Assembly: GCA_028876035.1 (NCBI GenBank)
Contig: JAGWTK010000106.1
Span: forward strand, 1-10,922
Origin: Bacteroidota bacterium
GTDB lineage: Bacteria > Bacteroidota > Bacteroidia > Chitinophagales > Chitinophagaceae
Direction of reading: 5' to 3'
Length of the DNA: 10,922 bases
The notes beneath the pieces were generated by a model that ran no database searches, was not told the origin of the DNA, and saw nothing but the letters and a program-made list of their open reading frames with translations. Both the position numbers and the translations under genes were made by a program. Positions 7,517-10,922 of the stretch are shown one piece after another (positions within the stretch are counted from its first letter, which is position 1; every line of letters starts with the position of its first letter).

Positions 7517-9466
7517 GTGTATAATTACAGTTTGCACCAGCAAATTAATGAGTCGCTGCTCAACAAGAAACTGGATATCGGCGGGAAAGATATTTCATTT
7601 CATACCCGTTTTGTGGCAAATGCCACGGCAATTGATGCATTGTACAAGGAACTCTATGGAAACCATCCGGCGGCTTCGGTCGGCTTTCAGCAATTGCTGG
7701 CCACCATTACCGCGGCTTATGCACACAGGGATCCTGCGCTCCGGCAGCGCGATGCTGAGAAAGAAAAAGTACCGGAGCCCTGGTTCCTGAGCAATACCAT
7801 TGCGGGGATGAGTTTGTATGTAGACCGATTTTCGGAAAACCTGCAGGGACTGGCTTCCAAACTTTCCTATTTTGAAAAGCTGGGTGTAAATTTTTTACAC
7901 TTGATGCCGGTGTTTGAAAGTCCGGCCGGCGAAAGCGATGGTGGCTATGCAGTCTCTGATTTCAGGAAAGTGGATCCCCGCTTTGGTACACTCGAAGATC
8001 TGCAGGCCCTGCGGCAAAAGATGCATGCTGCGGGCATGTACCTGATGATCGATATCGTACTTAATCATACATCACACAGGCATGAATGGGCCGGGAAGGC
8101 AAAGCAGGGAGATCCTTTTTACCAGGATTATTATTATATGTACAACGACCGGGTATTGCCTGATATGTTTGATGCGGGCATGCCCGAAATATTTCCCGAA
8201 AGCGCACCGGGCAACTTTACCTGGTCGAACGAATGCGGCAAATGGGTGATGACGGTGTTTCACCATTACCAGTGGGATCTGAACTATACCAACCCGGCCG
8301 TGCTGGTATCCATGCTGGAGAATATTTTCTTTTATTCGAACCTGGGCGTGGACCTGCTGCGCATCGATGCTCCGGCTTTTATCTGGAAAGAACCGGGCAC
8401 TACCTGCCAGAACCTGCCGCAGGCGCACGCGATTCTTCGCCTGATCAAGCAATGTGTGCAGGTTGCGGCTCCCGGCATGGCCCTCCTGGGTGAAGCCATC
8501 GTAGCGCCCGCTGAAATCATGAAGTATTTTGGAAACGGAATGTATACAGCGCGTGAATGTGACTTTGCTTATAACGCCACCCAAATGGCATTGCAGTGGG
8601 ATGCGCTCGCAACCGGTGATACCAGGGTGATGTTAGCAGCGCAGCATGAACTCCTGCAAAAACCTTACGGCACTTCATGGATTTCCTATACGCGCTGTCA
8701 TGACGATATTGGCCTGGGCTATGACGATTACATGATTCGGAATGCAGGTTTTAACGCCTGGGAACACCGGAAATTTTTGAAAGAATATTACTCTGGTGAA
8801 TACCCCGGCTCACCCGCCCGCGGTGCTTTGTTCTCCGTAAATCCAAAAACACAGGATGCACGTATCAGCGGTTCGCTGGCATCATTGTGCGGATTGGAAA
8901 AAGCAATGGCAGAAAACAATGAACAGGCGATCGCGCTTTCCATTGATAAAATTATTTTGATGCAGGCGCATAGTTTCTTCATTGGCGGGCTGCCCATGCT
9001 GTTTTATGGAGATGAGATGGGCTATACTAATGACTACTCCTACCTGCAGGATCCCGGAAAGAGTTACGACAACCGCTGGATGCACCGGCCGGTGATTGAC
9101 TGGAATAAAAACCAACGCGCAGAACAACCGGGCACAACAGAGCAGCGGGTATTCGATGCGACCAGGAAGCTATTGTCGATCCGCGCATCACTGAAAGAAA
9201 CCGGCGACTATAAAAACCTGCAATGGCTTTCGCCCCATAATATTCATGTGGCTGGTTATCTCCGCAGTTATGCCGGCAAGCGCTTGTTTTGCGTATTCAA
9301 TTTCAGCGACCGTCCGGCCTACCTCACCTGGTACCTTTTCAAAGAATATGGCAATCCGCCCGCCGTCCTGTACGACCACTGGAGAGAAGAACAGCTGAAA
9401 GTTGGTTTCGACCATGAATACCTGGTGGTGGCACCCTATCAGTTCTTCCTGCTGGAAGCAGAATAG
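7517..9466 (+). CDS. GH13_4 amylosucrase-type enzyme (amylosucrase or sucrose hydrolase)
   Basis: The 649 residues compare with 636 in Neisseria polysaccharea amylosucrase (NpAS), with the same plan: an N-terminal helical domain (about 1-85), a (beta/alpha)8 barrel, a B' insert (about 398-460) and a C-terminal beta domain (about 550-649). Triad residues are Asp284 (LLRIDAPAFIW, nucleophile), Glu326 (LLGEAIV, acid/base) and Asp396 (CHDDIG). The glucose pocket is intact: Asp141 in ESDGGYAVS and Arg520 in DNRWMHRP match the NpAS Asp144-Arg509 salt bridge, and His184 in LNHTS matches His187. The family cleaves sucrose to fructose and either builds an alpha-1,4-glucan or releases glucose. There is no signal peptide, so it acts in the cytoplasm on imported sugar. 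Pro223 stands where NpAS has Arg226, which may shift product choice. The start is a GTG at 7517 with AGGA at 7501-7504; no in-frame ATG fits. Trehalose synthase is excluded by SDGGYAVS. Confidence 0.92.
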   Translation: MYNYSLHQQINESLLNKKLDIGGKDISFHTRFVANATAIDALYKELYGNHPAASVGFQQLLATITAAYAHRDPALRQRDAEKEKVPEPWFLSNTIAGMSLYVDRFSENLQGLASKLSYFEKLGVNFLHLMPVFESPAGESDGGYAVSDFRKVDPRFGTLEDLQALRQKMHAAGMYLMIDIVLNHTSHRHEWAGKAKQGDPFYQDYYYMYNDRVLPDMFDAGMPEIFPESAPGNFTWSNECGKWVMTVFHHYQWDLNYTNPAVLVSMLENIFFYSNLGVDLLRIDAPAFIWKEPGTTCQNLPQAHAILRLIKQCVQVAAPGMALLGEAIVAPAEIMKYFGNGMYTARECDFAYNATQMALQWDALATGDTRVMLAAQHELLQKPYGTSWISYTRCHDDIGLGYDDYMIRNAGFNAWEHRKFLKEYYSGEYPGSPARGALFSVNPKTQDARISGSLASLCGLEKAMAENNEQAIALSIDKIILMQAHSFFIGGLPMLFYGDEMGYTNDYSYLQDPGKSYDNRWMHRPVIDWNKNQRAEQPGTTEQRVFDATRKLLSIRASLKETGDYKNLQWLSPHNIHVAGYLRSYAGKRLFCVFNFSDRPAYLTWYLFKEYGNPPAVLYDHWREEQLKVGFDHEYLVVAPYQFFLLEAE

Positions 9467-9545
9467 TCGAGCCTGGCGATTTTTAAGGCCTGTACGTGCC
9501 GGAATTGACCATTTTGTTTTAACTATGCAACCCGGCAGGGCTATC

Positions 9546-10733
9546 ATGAATAAACAACAGGAACAGTCTTCGGATTTGCGCGCAGGGTCTTACCGTATAC
9601 CGGATAATTTGCGCGCGTACATACAGCCGGAAACGGTCATCACACGTTCTCCCGGAAGAATCAACCTCATTGGTGAACATACCGATTATAACAACGGCTT
9701 TGTATTGCCTGCGGCAATCGACAAAGCGGCCTATGTGGCCATGACGCCCAGGGCCGACCAGGAGATTCATTTGTATTCGGTTGACATGGAGGAGCGCTAT
9801 CATTGCACCACGGATAATATCAACGCTTCTGCCGATATGAGCTGGCCGAATTATATCCTGGGCGTAGTGCAGCAGTTTCTGCTGGCAGGTATTGCGGTAG
9901 GCGGCTTTGATGCAGCCTTGACGGGCGATATTCCTATCGGGGCCGGCCTTTCCTCTTCCGCTGCCGTTGAATGTGCCGTGGCATTTGCGCTGAATAAATT
10001 GTATGTAGCCAACCTGGACAAACTAAGCATTGTAAAGCTGGCACAGCGCGCAGAGAACCAGTTCGTGGGCGTGCAATGCGGGATCATGGATCAGTTTGCC
10101 AGCGTTTTTGGGAAATACAATCACGTAATAAAGCTGGATTGCCGTTCGCTCGCCTATGAATACGAGCCATTCAATATGGACGGCATCAAGGTGCTGCTCC
10201 TGGACACCAACGTAAAGCATTCCCTGGGCAGTACAGAATACAATGTACGTCGCATCCAGTGTGAAACGGGTGTTGCGCTGGTACAACAGCGTTACGGAAA
10301 TGTGACCAGTTTACGTGATGTGGATCTCGCGATGCTCGACGAATGTGTAAAGCCGGCAGATGAGCTGGTATATCGCCGCTGCCGTTACGTGATTGAAGAG
10401 AATAACCGGCTGCTCAACGCTTGCCGTGATTTGGAAGCAGGCAACCTGCGCGCCTTTGGCAAACGCATGTACCAGTCGCACGAAGGCCTCAGTACAATGT
10501 ATGAAGTAAGTTGCCCTGAACTTGATTTCCTCGTGGACTATGTGCGGGATAAGCCTGCCGTATTGGGTGCACGCATGATGGGTGGTGGTTTTGGTGGATG
10601 TACCATTAACCTGGTAGAAGAGGGGGCGGTTGATGCACTGATTGCCGGTGCTGCTGCCGCTTATACGGCAGCAAAGGGTAAAACCCTCAAAGCGTATGTT
10701 GCCAGGATTGAATCGGGTACCTGTTTGTTATAA
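9546..10733 (+). CDS. galK: Galactokinase
   Basis: A GHMP-fold kinase of 395 residues that phosphorylates alpha-D-galactose to galactose 1-phosphate with ATP, the entry step of the Leloir pathway, in the cytoplasm. The galactokinase signature GRINLIGEHTDY lies at 37-48, with Arg38 as the conserved transition-state arginine. The phosphate-binding GAGLSSSAA is at 132-140, the base Asp182 is in CGIMDQF, and the third GHMP motif MMGGGFGGC is at 344-352. The start at 9546 is preferred because GGCAGGG sits six bases upstream and the length fits the family; an ATG at 9525 would add seven residues, and the frame stays open back into the preceding gene. It lies 79 bases after the amylosucrase-type gene on the same strand. 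It could be read from the same transcript or from a weak promoter in the gap, where none was recognised. No galT, galE or galactose permease is in view. Confidence 0.95.
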   Translation: MNKQQEQSSDLRAGSYRIPDNLRAYIQPETVITRSPGRINLIGEHTDYNNGFVLPAAIDKAAYVAMTPRADQEIHLYSVDMEERYHCTTDNINASADMSWPNYILGVVQQFLLAGIAVGGFDAALTGDIPIGAGLSSSAAVECAVAFALNKLYVANLDKLSIVKLAQRAENQFVGVQCGIMDQFASVFGKYNHVIKLDCRSLAYEYEPFNMDGIKVLLLDTNVKHSLGSTEYNVRRIQCETGVALVQQRYGNVTSLRDVDLAMLDECVKPADELVYRRCRYVIEENNRLLNACRDLEAGNLRAFGKRMYQSHEGLSTMYEVSCPELDFLVDYVRDKPAVLGARMMGGGFGGCTINLVEEGAVDALIAGAAAAYTAAKGKTLKAYVARIESGTCLL

Positions 10734-10741
10734 TCTTCTTT

Positions 10742-10922
10742 CTATTCTGCTTCGTCTTTCCCCTTTTCTGCAGCAACAGGTGTTTTGTCGAAAAACTTTT
10801 TGAAGAATACCAGGTGGTAATCGATACTGTTTCGCCAGTATTGCGCGTTGTGCATGCCTGGTCGTTCAGTGTAATCGTGTTCAATACGCAGCTTCAGCAG
10901 CTTCTGGTGGAGTGCGCGATTT
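10742..10922 (-). CDS. Esterase-family alpha/beta hydrolase, C-terminal fragment only
   Basis: On the minus strand a frame entering at the right edge runs 59 residues to a TAG at 10744-10742. The visible part ends with RPGMHNAQYWRNSIDYHLVF followed by FKKFF. This matches the end of the putative esterase family (esterase D-like, PF00756), where a Gly-x-His before a Trp supplies the catalytic His and an aromatic-rich helix (YHLVFF) follows. The last 15 residues are a charged Lys/Glu/Ala tail. The nucleophile serine and any signal peptide lie outside the window, so substrate and location cannot be judged. Many such Bacteroidota proteins are secreted and some act on acylated polysaccharides, but that is only a possibility here. 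It converges on galactokinase with eight bases between the stop codons. Confidence 0.75.
   Translation of the reverse strand, partial: NRALHQKLLKLRIEHDYTERPGMHNAQYWRNSIDYHLVFFKKFFDKTPVAAEKGKDEAE

Noticed and set aside
9402..9545. Galactokinase frame open back into the end of the amylosucrase-type gene (a possible overlap)
   Set aside because: The upstream residues are Trp/Arg-rich out-of-frame translation of the GH13 end. The ATG at 9546 with GGCAGGG ahead fits galactokinase length; 9525 is a less likely alternative.
10719..10781. ACCTGTT/AACAGGT 7-bp inverted repeat spanning the galactokinase/esterase junction
   Set aside because: The 49-base loop makes a terminator unlikely, and both arms lie in coding sequence where chance matches are common.

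Overview
The window looks like a chromosomal segment of a Bacteroidota bacterium, most likely from the Chitinophagaceae or a nearby group (inference). The support comes from protein architectures: an OmpA-type lipid-free barrel protein with calcium-binding thrombospondin type-3 (TSP3) repeats, a secreted S8 peptidase with a very long insert between its catalytic Asp and His, several genes without a clear Shine-Dalgarno site, and a moderate GC content. There are eight genes, two of them cut by the window edges. No tRNA, rRNA, CRISPR, insertion sequence or phage gene was seen.

Left half, minus strand, read from right to left: an ALDH7-family (antiquitin-like) aldehyde dehydrogenase (4995 to 3466), an OmpA/TSP3 outer-membrane protein (3378 to 1846), and a secreted subtilisin-like peptidase (1703 to beyond position 1). 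A strong hairpin followed by eight U (1764 to 1723) lies between the OmpA gene and the peptidase gene, and stops only 19 bases before the peptidase start codon.

Right half, plus strand: a tight run of an SLC45/SUT-like sugar permease (5167-6540), a PfkB-family fructokinase (6552-7502), a GH13_4 amylosucrase-type enzyme (7517-9466) and a galactokinase (9546-10733). The first three are 11 and 14 bases apart and look like one operon; galactokinase follows after 79 bases. The run diverges from the aldehyde dehydrogenase gene across about 170 bases that must carry at least one promoter. At the right edge, the C-terminal end of an esterase-family alpha/beta hydrolase converges on galactokinase with only eight bases between the stop codons.

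The plus-strand genes form a coherent intracellular sucrose pathway. The permease brings in an intact alpha-glucoside, probably sucrose. The amylosucrase-type enzyme, which has no signal peptide, splits it into fructose plus glucose or an alpha-glucan, and the fructokinase sends fructose into glycolysis. The galactokinase suggests that the natural substrate may be a galactosyl-sucrose such as raffinose, but no alpha-galactosidase lies in the window. There is no SusC/SusD pair and no transcription factor in view. The most notable points are this cassette, the loss in its GH13_4 enzyme of an arginine that matters for product choice in the Neisseria enzyme, and the hairpin placed just ahead of the peptidase gene.
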